Source: Elysia marginata (lineage: Eukaryota; Mollusca; Gastropoda; Plakobranchidae). From it: a stretch of 23,498 nucleotides of DNA. The notes under the pieces are model-generated. The model was not told the DNA's origin, made no database searches, and was given only the letters and a program-made list of their open reading frames with translations. The stretch's first letter is position 1; every line of letters starts with the position of its first letter. The translations under genes were made by a program, and so were the position numbers. Positions 1-9,562 of the stretch are shown here, piece by piece. The DNA lies in contig BMAT01005902.1 in NCBI GenBank assembly GCA_019649035.1, positions 308,107-331,604 on the forward strand. Direction: 5' to 3'.

Positions 1-33
<33 letters not shown>
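1..33. repeat. (CT)n microsatellite at the window edge
   Basis: An uninterrupted CT dinucleotide tract opens the window and probably continues to its left. Confidence 0.95.
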
Positions 34-35
<2 letters not shown>

Positions 36-1285
36 ATCTTTATTACTATTGTTAAACTTAAAGGTAGATCTAATATTGTGCTTGTTAGAGCATGTTATAC
101 CTCTTTTCATATATTTTATTAGTCCTTGACTTTTTTCTATTGCTCATGAGGAAACACACTTAGTCGCTTTGTACCTTTAATTGAGAATAAAGTGTCAGCT
201 TATTTTATTGTGACTTTGGCCTTCTTTTGTTCCATTCGCTTCAAAACAAGTTATATCCTTAGTAACTATAGTTGGTGTACGAGAAACTGGGCCTTTTTTT
301 AAATTAATGATTATTTTGTCCACTGAAATTGCTGCTAGTCTCACCAAATTATAAGATTTAGGTAGAATAATAAAACTAGCAGTCATTTGTTGCGTTGTTA
401 TTGTGAATTCAGTAGGCTTCCAGTAGATGAAGGAAGTAATCTTAATTTCTGTTTTTAAAGTGTTGTTAAAACTTCAAGTATATATTAATCATCAAGACTC
501 TGAGTTTTTTTTTTCTTTTTGGGTGTCTGTTGTGTAAAAAGCTGCCAACTTTTGCTGAAGTAACAGCATTTTATTAACTGCTTAATCATGCAAGGCAGAA
601 ACTTTGCTGAAGAATCACGTTTTCGTGACCAACCCTATACCTGTGAACGTTCCATAAAAGGAAATGATAAAACACGTTTATATTGGAATTGTCTTTCGAT
701 TTTCGGTACTTAAAAAAAATTGTAGTATGGAAATACAGTTTTATTTTTGATGTTTAAAAAATACTTCGATTTCAATCTGCTTTGAAGCAAACTTTTTGGA
801 TTCAATGCAAATTATATTAATTCTAAAAATTGTAATTCGTGAGGATATTTGACAAATTTATACGTTATAAATTAACATGGCTTTTTATACAAAATGTAAG
901 CTATTCAATTCTTAGTATGTTCTTCGTTTTTTCTTATTCAAACGATAACAAAGAATTCAATACATATCAGGGTCCTGCTGCTGTCTCATATCTTATATAT
1001 ATATTTTTTTTATTCTTCTTCCTATGTGTGCCATTGAATTAAAAGATTAAGTTTTATAATTTGAGAATCCTTCAAAAGGGTTTAAATATTAAAGTTGTTA
1101 ACTTCATTTTAACAGGACACCACAATCTCTAGCTATTTTTATTTACTTTTCGCCAAAGCCGGGTATAAAAGATGCGGACCAAATCGTAAACTGACATTTT
1201 TTTTTTGCTGTGGTGTTCGTTTTATTTCCTTAAAATTGTGACGGCTTGGATAAATACTTTCAATTGTAAATGTTCCTTGTTGCAG
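34..1285. other. Non-coding stretch, probably receptor intron
   Basis: AT-rich sequence with T-runs and no open frame that resembles a protein. It lies immediately upstream of the TM6 exon of the receptor gene. I searched for the expected TM5/third-intracellular-loop exon and did not find it, so this is most likely intron, with that exon left of the window. The last bases (TTGTTGCAG) form the acceptor for the exon at 1286. Confidence 0.6.
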
Positions 1286-1424
1286 GAAACTAGCACGGTC
1301 TACACTGGTTCTCATCCCGCTGTTTGGCGTTCACTACATGGTATTCCTTGTGCTGCCAACAAATGTCAACCCAACCGCAGAATTAGTTCAACTGTACTTC
1401 GAGATGTTTTTCAACTCAACCCAG
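1286..1424 (+). CDS. Receptor exon: TM6 and extracellular loop 3
   Basis: The acceptor is TTGTTGCAG. The exon begins with the third base of a codon split with the missing upstream exon, then reads 46 codons from KLARST to NSTQ. The donor CAG|GTTAAA is GT-type but weaker than consensus. The next exon continues in phase 0 to give the family motif N-S-x-Q-G-F-F. Threonine replaces the usual phenylalanine before the glutamine. Confidence 0.92.
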
Positions 1425-1464
1425 GTTAAACCGTTTTCAATTTAATTCCGCCGCCACCACCACA

Positions 1465-1512
<48 letters not shown>

Positions 1513-2522
1513 CCTCTCCCTCTTTCTCTCTCTCTCTATCTCTCTCTCTTTATTTCTCTCTCTCTAGTTTTTCTATCTCTCCGCCTATCTCTTTTCTTAT
1601 CTTGTTTTATTTATTCCTCTCTTTCCCCGTGTAATTATTGTCAAACAAAAAAACGTCTACTTTGCCTATATATCGCCAGAGTCATCACCAGTGTAATCCT
1701 TCTTCAACCAGAATCATAGAACGGTCCGTATTGTTCTTTCCTCGTTCAAACTAATTTTGCTTAAGATCAACGGAGATAACTCTGTCTAGAATTAAGTCAA
1801 TGCCATCAGGCTGGGTGATGAGGTGAAAATAACTAACTGGAGGATTCGGCGAAAAGAGAGGGGGGGGGAGAGATAAGTGAAGAGTGGGCTTCAATTTGGA
1901 TTTCTTCTCTAGCGCGTGAGAGAGCTGTTTGTTTCCATACTTATTCCTATTTGCGAGCAAACACCCACAGATCCTCCAACTTTTGTCTTTTATCTATAAA
2001 TATTTATACATGTAGAAATAGAGCCAGCTCTAAACAGGGACACTAGGTGTCATTATCAGAATTCCATTTTATTAGACAAACATTCTCCGCTAACTTAATC
2101 TGACTTTTTTTTTTTTAAATAATATTAATATTTGCTTTGGTAAAGTAACTCTATGTGTGATAGATTAGAACAGATATATTATAAAATAAAAATTTTTACT
2201 ATCATCACGATTTTACCTTCTTCTCTTTTTATGTTCTGAATATCTATTCTCCCTGTATCGTCTTCTTCTTCTTCTTCTTCTTCTTCTTCTTCTTCTTCTC
2301 TAGATCCTCCTTCTTCTTCTTTTTTGTTGTTGCTCTGAATATTCTGTTTTAAGGCAATATTTATTGATGCTTTCTCGGATAGTTTAAAAAAAGTATCAAA
2401 TAGCTAATGACTTCATAACATTTTTCAAGGCGTTTATAGGAAATTTATGAACATGTTTCCTTTTTTTTTTTCCTCCTCCTCCTCTTCCTCCTCTTACTTT
2501 TGATATTATTATTACTAGTAGC

Positions 2523-2601
<79 letters not shown>

Positions 2602-5318
2602 CCATCATCATTCTACTATTTGAGTAGTATTTCATATATAACCTACATCTTTTCTCGTGTTTTTACGATTGTATTTTTCCAGCCTCCTCATGAGCATATA
2701 ATTCTTAGAATTTGATAATTCGACTAATTTTTTGTTTGTTTGTTGTTGTTCCATTTCGACTTCCTCAGGGTTTCTTTGTTGCTGTCTTGTACTGCTTCGT
2801 GAATGGGGAGGTAAGACTGGCTTTCTCTCTGATTGCTCTTTTAAGGCTTGAAAGATCTTTTTTTTTTTTAGAAATGTTTGTCACGATTACTGATATTCTC
2901 CGTTTGCGTTTTGTTTTGTTTTCCGTTGTTTTGTTGTTTTTTTTTTATAAATGCAGACTAAGATAGCCAAACAGGTTGAAGGACAGGGGCAGACAGTGCT
3001 AGCAGCAGCATTTTTTGTTGTTTTTTGTGTGTGTGTATGCTGGCTTTGTTTATTCAAAATTTTTCTTTTTCGTTACTTTGCTACTTTCTTCTAGGTTTTG
3101 AAAAATTAGGCGTTCACATATTTTGTCCTCAGCTGAGGGGGTGCCTGCCAAATGCTAACTATTGGTGAATTTTCTTCTTCTTTTCCTTTATTTATGCATT
3201 AGTATTTTCATTTTCTTCCCAGCTTTTTTACAATAAGAATGACAGATTTTACTCTAACACGATGAGATATGTACATTCCCCATGTTTATAACTATTAAAG
3301 TTTACTTTTTGAGACGTTTGAGGAAAATATTTAAGCATATTTTTCTTTGAAATGTTTTTTTCACAATATGCTGTTTTGTTGTATGTCTACATGTATCATT
3401 GTTTGGTTTTTTTTATATAAGAAAAATTACGTGTTGTGAGGGTAATGATCTTCGCAGAGTTGGAGCAATATAAAACTGACATCATTTCTGCTGTAACTTT
3501 TTTATGAATGTAACTCACAAAAGAGCTTTTTTGCAAGTGTTGAGTATTTGTTGTTAATATGTTATTGTTGTATCGTTTTTATACGGAACCCCGGGTAAAT
3601 TGTGGCATGGTGTTTTTCCTCTTCTTATCTGTGGTATGTTTGCATACAATATGCAGTGGGGGTCTGATATATATAACAGGGATTTCGTTGTGGTCTCATC
3701 GTCCATGTTATAGCAGATTCTCGTTTTATCGGGAAATCTAAGAAAGACTGAGTTGACCTATTAATCTCTTGTTTAGTGAAGGACCTAAGACTGAGAAGTA
3801 AAAACTGAATTAAGGACAGTTTTGTGTTGTCACTCGCGATGCTGAGAGGCAAATCGTTTTGGGCCTAGAGTGTGCAGGGAGATAGGGGAGAGATGATACC
3901 ACTGCGTCCGGAATGTTGGCTTAGGCCTAGATCTAGATGAGAGAGATAGAGGCGTGAGTTGGTGGGGAAAACACTCAAGGGGAAGTGTTTGTAGAGAAAG
4001 TGGGCTTGTTTCATGCCTGTGTGCTGCAAGAGCCTGACAGTTTTAACAGATATTTCCTAATAAAGACAAAAGGAGAGAAATTGGGGATAGAAAGACTCCC
4101 GATCCGGATCCATGCTATGTCATGATCTGTTGTAAATGGCTTTGGCAGGGACAAAGTCCAGTTTATCAAGGTTTGAGGGTCGGAAAATAGTGCCTAGATA
4201 GAAGGTGCTGCCCTCGACCTTCTAATGGTTCTAGGTCTATTTCGCTTGCTTAGTTTTCTTTGAAAATGTATACGCCAATTGCCTTCTAAACTTATCGCAC
4301 CAAAAAGGAATCCACACGAGATTCAGCTTCTTTTCTGTTGGCAAACATGGCCAAACAGACCAGTGTGTCGTACGTGTGTTCCAAAATGAACATTTCGCTT
4401 TGTCTAGCTTGTTATGGAAATCATTTGCTTAAATCAAGAGGTTTAAAGCTTTATGGAAAGGTCCAAGTTGAAGTTTGAGTACGTCACTACGAGAATGTTG
4501 TCATCCCTTGTCTGACTCTCGAAGTCTTTTCCAGCCTGGCGTATATTATTTGTTGTATTCTTTTTTTTTAATCAAAATATGGCAATACATGGTATTGAAG
4601 ACTGGGAGCAGTATCATTAGAATATCAGTTTAATTCAACTACTATAATACCATTAGTATTAATAAAATGTTCATTGATTGGACATCTCAGCAACCATAAG
4701 CCATCATCAATTTGTCAGTAGTGGTAGTGGAATTTGCACATTTGTAGCAGTTTGCTGGGGGGGTTTTTTGGTTCTCTTTGTTTATACTAAAAATATAGGA
4801 AATACTCTTAGAAAGGTTATAATTGCGTGGTTTGGATTTATATTGGAATCGGAATTAGACATGATGTTAACTTTGATTTATGTGGAATCTTGTATGATCT
4901 TTCACCACAGGTGAGGAACGAGATAAAAAAGAAGTGGCACAGATTCAATCTGACGCATTTGAATCATGTAGCTTCGTCCAGAACAAACTACAGTACATCG
5001 CACACGTTTGCTAGTTATCTGTCCAGAGCAGCCGATGGTGGAAGGCGGGGGTCGCGCCTGCAGGACTCTCATGACAACAACCAGTCTGGCAGAGAAAACA
5101 AGGGGAGGGGCAACTGTAGTAGGGGGAGGTTACTGCGTGACAACGATTCAAAGAATACATCCAATCAGGAGTCGGCCACCATGCTACTTCCGCTTAAACA
5201 TACACATACGCCAATGAGAGAGAATGGTCTTTCCGCAACTTCAGAGTCTGGTGAATATTCTAGCAATGACATCCTTGACGAGTCGAATGGGCATCGTGAA
5301 ACAAATACTTTTTGGTGA
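1286..5318 (+). CDS. Class B1 (secretin-family) G-protein-coupled receptor, C-terminal part (exons 1286-1424, 2769-2810, 4911-5318)
   Basis: Three exons join in frame (139, 42 and 408 nt) into about 195 residues plus TGA. The first exon has the class B TM6 signature [17 protein letters not shown], with the basic KLAR motif at the end of the third intracellular loop and the PLFGxHY core. The second encodes [14 protein letters not shown], the TM7/helix-8 hallmark. The third starts [12 protein letters not shown], the usual basic helix 8. Such receptors sit in the plasma membrane, bind peptide hormones and usually couple to Gs/cAMP. The third loop reading [13 protein letters not shown] recalls parathyroid-hormone receptors (EMLFNSFQGFF), but PDF-, CRF- or PACAP-like identity cannot be excluded. 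The ectodomain and TM1-5 are outside the window, so the gene is partial. Family assignment is secure; the ligand is unknown. Confidence 0.93.
1468..1565. repeat. Interrupted (CT)n microsatellite
   Basis: CT dinucleotides run with interruptions (CCCC, TTT, TAT) through about 98 bp of the receptor intron. Confidence 0.95.
2261..2300. repeat. (TCT)n trinucleotide microsatellite
   Basis: About 13 TCT/TTC units in tandem, followed by imperfect CTT-rich sequence to about 2320. Confidence 0.95.
2515..2601. repeat. (TAG)n trinucleotide microsatellite
   Basis: About 28 TAG/AGT units, nearly perfect after 2524. Read in the other frames or on the other strand it gives poly-valine or poly-leucine frames, which are artefacts of the repeat. 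Confidence 0.97.
2769..2810 (+). CDS. Receptor 42-bp exon: transmembrane helix 7
   Basis: Exactly 14 codons, [14 protein letters not shown], between acceptor CCTCAG and donor GTAAGA. It is in phase 0 at both ends, so skipping it would remove most of TM7 without changing frame. A 14-codon TM7 exon is a conserved feature of class B receptor genes. In mammals its skipping (for example in the CRF type 1 and calcitonin receptors) yields poorly surface-expressed, signalling-dead isoforms. Confidence 0.94.
2811..4910 (+). other. Receptor last intron
   Basis: This 2.1-kb intron lies between the TM7 and tail exons. It contains copy 1 of a 65-bp perfect repeat (2951-3015), which sits just where a pyrimidine-rich stretch would make an acceptor. 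The rest, including a more GC-rich part at about 3830-4260, has no recognisable coding or repeat content. It ends in TTTCACCACAG. Confidence 0.85.
2951..3015. repeat. 65-bp perfect direct repeat, copy 1
   Basis: Identical over 65 bases to 8780-8844; the flanks are unrelated. It starts ATGCAGACTAAGATAGCC and ends GCAGCAGCATTTTT. A pyrimidine-rich tract precedes ATGCAG, which makes a plausible 3' splice site. From 2957 a frame stays open for 45 codons to TAG at 3092-3094. Confidence 0.95.
4911..5318 (+). CDS. Receptor terminal coding exon: helix 8 and cytoplasmic tail
   Basis: 135 codons and TGA. It opens [12 protein letters not shown], completing the NGEV helix-8 junction from the previous exon. 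The rest is a hydrophilic tail rich in Ser, Thr, Asn, Arg and Gly (for example [10 protein letters not shown]), ending in NTFW. The Ser/Thr clusters suit receptor-kinase phosphorylation and arrestin binding, which is inference. No membrane segment follows. Confidence 0.92.
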   Translation: MRNEIKKKWHRFNLTHLNHVASSRTNYSTSHTFASYLSRAADGGRRGSRLQDSHDNNQSGRENKGRGNCSRGRLLRDNDSKNTSNQESATMLLPLKHTHTPMRENGLSATSESGEYSSNDILDESNGHRETNTFW

Positions 5319-6055
5319 CATTTTTTTATCAAAAGCAGTTGTTACCGTGTGATAAGATGCATCAGTCTGATTATCCTGATTTAACCGTGTAAAAGAGATT
5401 CGAAAATTGTGTGAGTTAATGTAGGGTACCGGTAGTACAGAAAATGAGATCCTACAATGGATTTCCAAAACTACCGCTGCTTTGAAAGGAATTGAAGCGG
5501 GTACCAAACGCATTTACCCACAGACTTTCTTTTCAGGCCGATCCCCTAAAGTGCCGGTACAGTGTAGAGATCTGACTCCGGCATTCAGAGGCAGCAAGTT
5601 GTAGCTATCAGCCTGTTTCAGTTCATCACATATTAGAAACAGAACACCGTGAAGTCTAGCAACTGATAGTGATACTGGTAATTAATCGATTACGACGAAG
5701 ATTTGGTGAAAACCTCGCGTGTTGACACAAACAATCTTATTTGTTGAAGTTGCTTTGTGATATATGAAAACAGATTTTGTAACTTTTTTTAAGGATCTAG
5801 AGTTTTATTATTAATTATGACTATTTATGATATCATTGTGATCATACGTATTAATGTACTGTATGTACAGAAACTTTTACAAACATGTATTGATAATTGA
5901 ATGTCAAGGTTTATTCCATTGGTCTTGTTTGTGGCGAATTTAAAGTTCCATTAATTTTCTTTATACCGTTTTGTAGTATACGTCATACATGTACTTTACG
6001 TGTACATGGGCATGTATTTCAAAACTCTACTTGAAATAAAGAAAGATATATGCAT
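5319..6055 (+). other. Receptor 3' UTR (inferred)
   Basis: AT-rich sequence after the TGA with no further coding signal, running to the first good polyadenylation signal. The exact cleavage site cannot be seen and is placed about 15 nt after AATAAA. Confidence 0.6.
6035..6040 (+). terminator. AATAAA polyadenylation signal of the receptor gene
   Basis: A canonical AATAAA hexamer about 715 nt after the receptor stop codon, on the same strand, followed by TG-containing sequence (ATATGCATGTAATAG). Confidence 0.6.
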
Positions 6056-6325
6056 GTAATAGCAGGCTGTGCATGAAAAGGGCATACATGTGTTATCCCT
6101 CTCCTCAATGGTTGTGCCATAACTGAAAAAAATCTCTATTGACATTATAAAGGTAAGACTTCAACTTATCCTCTTGGAAGTTATCAAAGCTCCAGGGGCG
6201 ATTTTGATGGGAAATTGATGCCGGTTCCTCTTGATAAAAATTCCATGTAGCCTGAGTCGGATCAAAGCCCCATCCACCTTGCTCACCATGCTTTATTAAG
6301 CATTTCGTGGCAAATAATATCCTAT

Positions 6326-6337
6326 CCTAGGATTAGA
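6326..6337. repeat. Left target-site duplication of SINE 1
   Basis: CCTAGGATTAGA, repeated exactly at 6607-6618 and present once in the empty site at about 6711-6722. Confidence 0.92.
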
Positions 6338-6606
6338 GGGGTGAGCAGTGGCACAATCGGTAGGGCGGTTGATCGCTATCTGAGAGGTCCCGGGTTCGAT
6401 CCCCAGTCCGGGCTAAATTTTATTTGCTCCCCTGTGCCCACCCAGCACTTGATGGGTAGCTAGGTCTCTTATTAGACTCGGCGAAAGTGAAGGCGGCGAG
6501 GAAAGCAATGGCAAACTACCTCACTATGCCGTGTGCCTAGAAAAACAAGGACCCTGCTCCTTGTTCCCCTACGCTCATGTCGAGTATGGGACTACCTTTA
6601 CCTTTA
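6338..6606 (+). mobile_element. tRNA-derived SINE with 12-bp target-site duplication
   Basis: About 269 bp. The head looks like a tRNA, with a pol III A-box-like TGGCACAATCGG at 6349-6360 and a perfect-looking B box GGTTCGATCCC at 6393-6403. A non-tRNA body follows (GCAATGGCAAACTACCTC region), then a short ACCTTT-type repeat tail. It is flanked by identical 12-bp sequences CCTAGGATTAGA at 6326-6337 and 6607-6618. The uninterrupted sister unit at 6666-6771 has the target only once, which confirms the insertion boundaries. The tail implies mobilisation by a partner LINE I cannot name. Apparently complete; family not identified. Confidence 0.92.
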
Positions 6607-6618
6607 CCTAGGATTAGA
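6607..6618. repeat. Right target-site duplication of SINE 1
   Basis: CCTAGGATTAGA, identical to the left copy and directly after the ACCTTT tail. Confidence 0.92.
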
Positions 6619-6771
6619 AACTCCATCAAGGCTGTGACGATGTCATCATTGACTGGTTGAGAATTTGCTCACCCCGCTTTATTAAGAATTTCGTGGCAAG
6701 TAATATCCTATCCTAGGATTAGAAACTGCATCAAGGCTGTGACGATGTCATGATTGACTGGTTGAGAATTT

Positions 6772-7525
6772 TCTAACTAGTCTCGTGTTAGATTTGAATG
6801 GGTTCAGCTACAGACTTGTATGCTAGAGCGCAATGCAAATTCTATTTATTATTATTATTATTTTTATTATAATTATTATTGTTATTATTATTATAATCAG
6901 TCAGAGGGGAGGGAAGGGATACTGATATTCTGCTCCCAGAACAGAATTGATAGAAGTAGTCATGTGGAGAGATGACGTGATAGAGAGGCCTACGTGACTT
7001 GTTTCGAAAGTTTCATCATTCATGCCAAGACGCTAGCAGTTAGGCGCATACTTTAAAATTAAAAGGTTCTTCTTCAGTTTTTTACGTTAAAAAAAGCAAT
7101 GAAAGCGGGTTTTGCCATTTTTGCTTTTTTTTATATATCCGTTTGTTTTCCATGACAACTTTTACAACCTTATGAATAAGTTAAGGAATGCCACAATTTT
7201 TTTAATGTGTTTCATTGCATTCTTTCTGTAATGCTTCGTTGCAAACATCACTTTTCGTAGATCTATCTTGACAATTATTTTTTAAATTTATTTTGAAGAA
7301 ATGCATTGTGATTTGTAATCATTGCTACACGCGCAAGTTGAAATATATGGCATTCTTATCTCTCTTCTATAAATTATGCAACTACCACGATTGGTTGCTG
7401 TATAAGAATGCAGGACGCGCGTAATTAAATATCCCAGTGAATAAGAAATTGGATGAAGTCAGGTTCTTTGGACCTAATTGATTTTATGACTTTAACTTTG
7501 AGCAAGAACAATCTAAGAAGCAAGT
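6772..7525. other. Intergenic sequence with an ATT microsatellite
   Basis: The only feature seen is an imperfect (ATT)n tract at 6841-6897. The rest is AT-rich with no gene-like frame or recognised repeat. Confidence 0.7.
6841..6897. repeat. Imperfect (ATT)n microsatellite
   Basis: ATT/TTA units with interruptions over about 57 bp. Confidence 0.9.
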
Positions 7526-8276
7526 CAAACCCCGTTGCGTTATCCAGTGCAAAAACACAAAAATTAAACAAGTGAAAAAATGTAAGTATCTTGGTTTTAC
7601 AATTTCCTCAAATGCTAAATGTGATCGAGAAATTTATAAAATAATAGTAATGTCAAAAGAAGTACACGTATTTACAAAAATGGGAACCATATTAAAAAAC
7701 AGGAACAGTCAGTTTGGAACAAAAGTCAAAGCCCTCAAGCATATGTGTGGTCAGTCTTGATGTACGGCAGCGAGTGCTGGACAATTAGCAAAGAAATAGA
7801 GAAACGTTTGCTGGCCATTTAAATGTGTTTTTCTCCGAAGAATTTTTAGAATTTCATGGACAGAGAAGAAAACAAACGAAGAAGTCTTGCTCCTGACCGA
7901 TACAGATAGGTCACTGTTGCGACTGTTAAGAAAAAGACAAATGGAATTTTTAGGTCACAGTTGCGACTGTTAAGAAAAAGACAAATGGAATTTTTAGGTC
8001 ACTGTTGCGACTGTTAAGAAAAAGACAAATGGAATTTTTCGGCCACATAATAGGCACGACAATCTCGAAATACTAATGCTGCACAGGAAAGACGCGCTCG
8101 CGGACGTCAACGACAGACTTTCGCGGACAGTCTGTCGCGCTTCATCAACACACCGTAAAAAAAAGCCTGTCTAATCTTGACATATTCCGACAGACTGAGG
8201 ACAGAGAGGCTTGGAAATCCTTGATCTTCGATGTCTGCGCCAGACCTGACACCTAGAAGAAGAACAACAACAATAC
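7526..8276 (+). pseudogene. Decayed 3' end of a LINE (non-LTR retrotransposon) reverse-transcriptase ORF
   Basis: The plus strand carries, across more than one frame, the C-terminal part of a LINE ORF2: KIKQVKKCKYLGFTISS at about 7560-7615, then FTKMGTILKNR at about 7669-7704, and after a frameshift VLMYGSECWTISKEIEKRLL at about 7752-7813, and LLRLLRKRQMEF inside the 44-bp repeats. KYLGF and MYGSECW are typical of the region after the reverse transcriptase catalytic core. The catalytic YxDD block and endonuclease are missing, so it is 5'-truncated as LINE copies usually are. It ends near an AGAAGAAGAACAACAAC tail. Stops, frameshifts and an internal triplication make it non-functional. Clade not determined. 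Confidence 0.88.
7909..8040. repeat. 44-bp unit repeated three times inside the LINE remnant
   Basis: Three head-to-tail copies at 7909-7952, 7953-7996 and 7997-8040, each starting GGTCAC and including GACTGTTAAGAAAAAGAC. They differ by one or two bases. As 44 is not a multiple of three, each extra copy shifts the LINE frame. Confidence 0.96.
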
Positions 8277-8779
8277 AGATTAAAGGCCCCCCCCCCCTTT
8301 GCCTCCTCGCGGAGTTGATCCATCTCCAAGGGAACAACGTGTCTTGCCATTCTTTAGGCCAATTTTAATTCGCTTGAGTTGCGCAGGCGGAGTAATTCAT
8401 GATATTGAATTTGTCTGTGATTCGGGCCCAAAAAGTGTTGTAGTTTTTGTGTCTAACAAATAAACTGGCATTACTCTTGTCCATATGGTTTCTAACAACA
8501 GCATAATACGTACCTGCCACTGATTTCATGCCATTACCAGACAGCTTCACTGTTTTGTCCTGATACCAGTATAGTCATTAATGGCAAGAATTTTGAGCGC
8601 GGAAATTTTCTTCCTGAAGAACTTGTTAAAATAGTATTTCTAGTTTAGTGTGAAGTGAACAAAACCCGCAATTACCTAGATACTACTTAGAGGGGATGTT
8701 GTGTCTATTTAGACCAACCAGATTGTTTATACGAATTTCTGTAAAAAATAATAAATATAAATTATAATAAAAGGGATAT
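8277..8779. other. Intergenic sequence, nothing recognised
   Basis: Apart from a run of C at about 8287-8297 I see no gene, repeat or RNA signal. Minus-strand open frames here are short and resemble nothing known. Confidence 0.6.
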
Positions 8780-8844
8780 ATGCAGACTAAGATAGCCAAA
8801 CAGGTTGAAGGACAGGGGCAGACAGTGCTAGCAGCAGCATTTTT
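8780..8844. repeat. 65-bp perfect direct repeat, copy 2
   Basis: Identical to 2951-3015, 5,829 bp away in the same orientation. Here the bases before ATGCAG are A/T- and purine-rich, with no pyrimidine tract. The frame from 8786 stays open for 68 codons to a stop at 8990-8992. Confidence 0.95.
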
Positions 8845-8992
8845 GTATGAAATTGAAGTTAAACATGACAATGTTTGTTATTCTCTTTGTCTTATCCTCA
8901 TAAAAACTCAATTGTATTACTATATACACGTATTGTTTTGCTCCGTACTTTGGAATACTGCAATTATTTCATTTTATAGTTTGAATGATTGA
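8786..8992 (+). other. Possible alternative terminal exon or unrelated open frame
   Basis: The frame begins in the 65-bp repeat after ATGCAG and reads [19 protein letters not shown] followed by a less ordered, partly hydrophobic stretch to the stop. An AATAAA lies about 230 nt further on. It would join the receptor TM7 exon in phase, but the acceptor lacks a pyrimidine tract and no homolog is recognised. Treat as a hypothesis. Confidence 0.2.
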
Positions 8993-9221
8993 TACTTTGT
9001 AATGTGAACATATTGTTGTTCTTTTTTAATCTGTTGTTTGCATGAAAATTTCAGTTTTATCTAGTAAGATACATGTACATGCATACCTGTCTCAGAATTT
9101 TTATGCCAAGGACTGAATTATATATAATTATGTATACATGTATAAATTTTTTTACCTCTTTTATGGATCATGTTGTCATTCATCTGATTTGATTACCCTC
9201 TAGGCTGTGAAAACTTAATGA

Positions 9222-9227
9222 AATAAA
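9222..9227 (+). terminator. Candidate AATAAA polyadenylation signal
   Basis: AATAAA on the plus strand downstream of the open frame ending at 8992. In AT-rich DNA such hexamers are common, so on its own this is weak. Confidence 0.25.
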
Positions 9228-9562
9228 GACTGGAGAAATATTAGCCTGTTTTGTTGAATACTTTTTGTTAATTTTACTTAGATGTAGTTAACACTTTGCT
9301 GTTGTGTGATTTTGTACTCAAAGAGTCAAACAATGGACAGTGAGAAAGTAAACAAACGTACAAGTTTAAACATTTGATAAAGGGCCTACATTACAACTTG
9401 AGCTGGCTTTTTCCTTAACACCTTTGAAATCTTCAGTATTTCTAATTGAAGACATTAGGTTATGATTCTTGCCATAAGTAAAGAGAATTGAATAGTGAGC
9501 AAGAGGGAGAACTGAGCCTAACTCTCTGTGACAACAGTGCTAACAAAAGCGTATGCGAATAG

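Larger units (their letters stand above)
1425..2768 (+). other. Receptor intron rich in microsatellites
   Basis: This intron separates the TM6 and TM7 exons. It holds a long CT tract, a TTC tract and a TAG tract, all entered separately. I see no exon inside it. The acceptor is TTCCTCAG before 2769. Confidence 0.85.
6280..6771. repeat. Tandem duplication of a ~105-bp unit, one copy split by a SINE
   Basis: Unit 1 is 6280-6337 plus 6619-6665. Unit 2 is 6666-6771. Both run from TGCTCACC through CTTTATTAAG, TTTCGTGGCAA and CCTAGGATTAGAAACT to GACTGGTTGAGAATT, with only a few substitutions. Unit 1 is interrupted after CCTAGGATTAGA by the SINE; unit 2 is uninterrupted. Confidence 0.93.

Noticed and set aside
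2396..2715. Open frames of poly-leucine (minus) and poly-valine (plus)
   Set aside because: They are translations of the TAG trinucleotide microsatellite and have no other gene-like content.
4827..4910. Extension of the receptor tail frame upstream of 4911
   Set aside because: The frame is open upstream, but TTTCACCACAG marks the acceptor and VRNEIKKKW must follow NGE directly. The upstream part is intron.
6338..6410. Functional tRNA gene
   Set aside because: A and B boxes are present, but the sequence continues into a SINE body with a tail and target-site duplications.
8683..8871. Minus-strand frame across the 65-bp repeat
   Set aside because: The continuation outside the repeat is AT-driven and resembles nothing. 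Neither strand's coding status can be decided from sequence.
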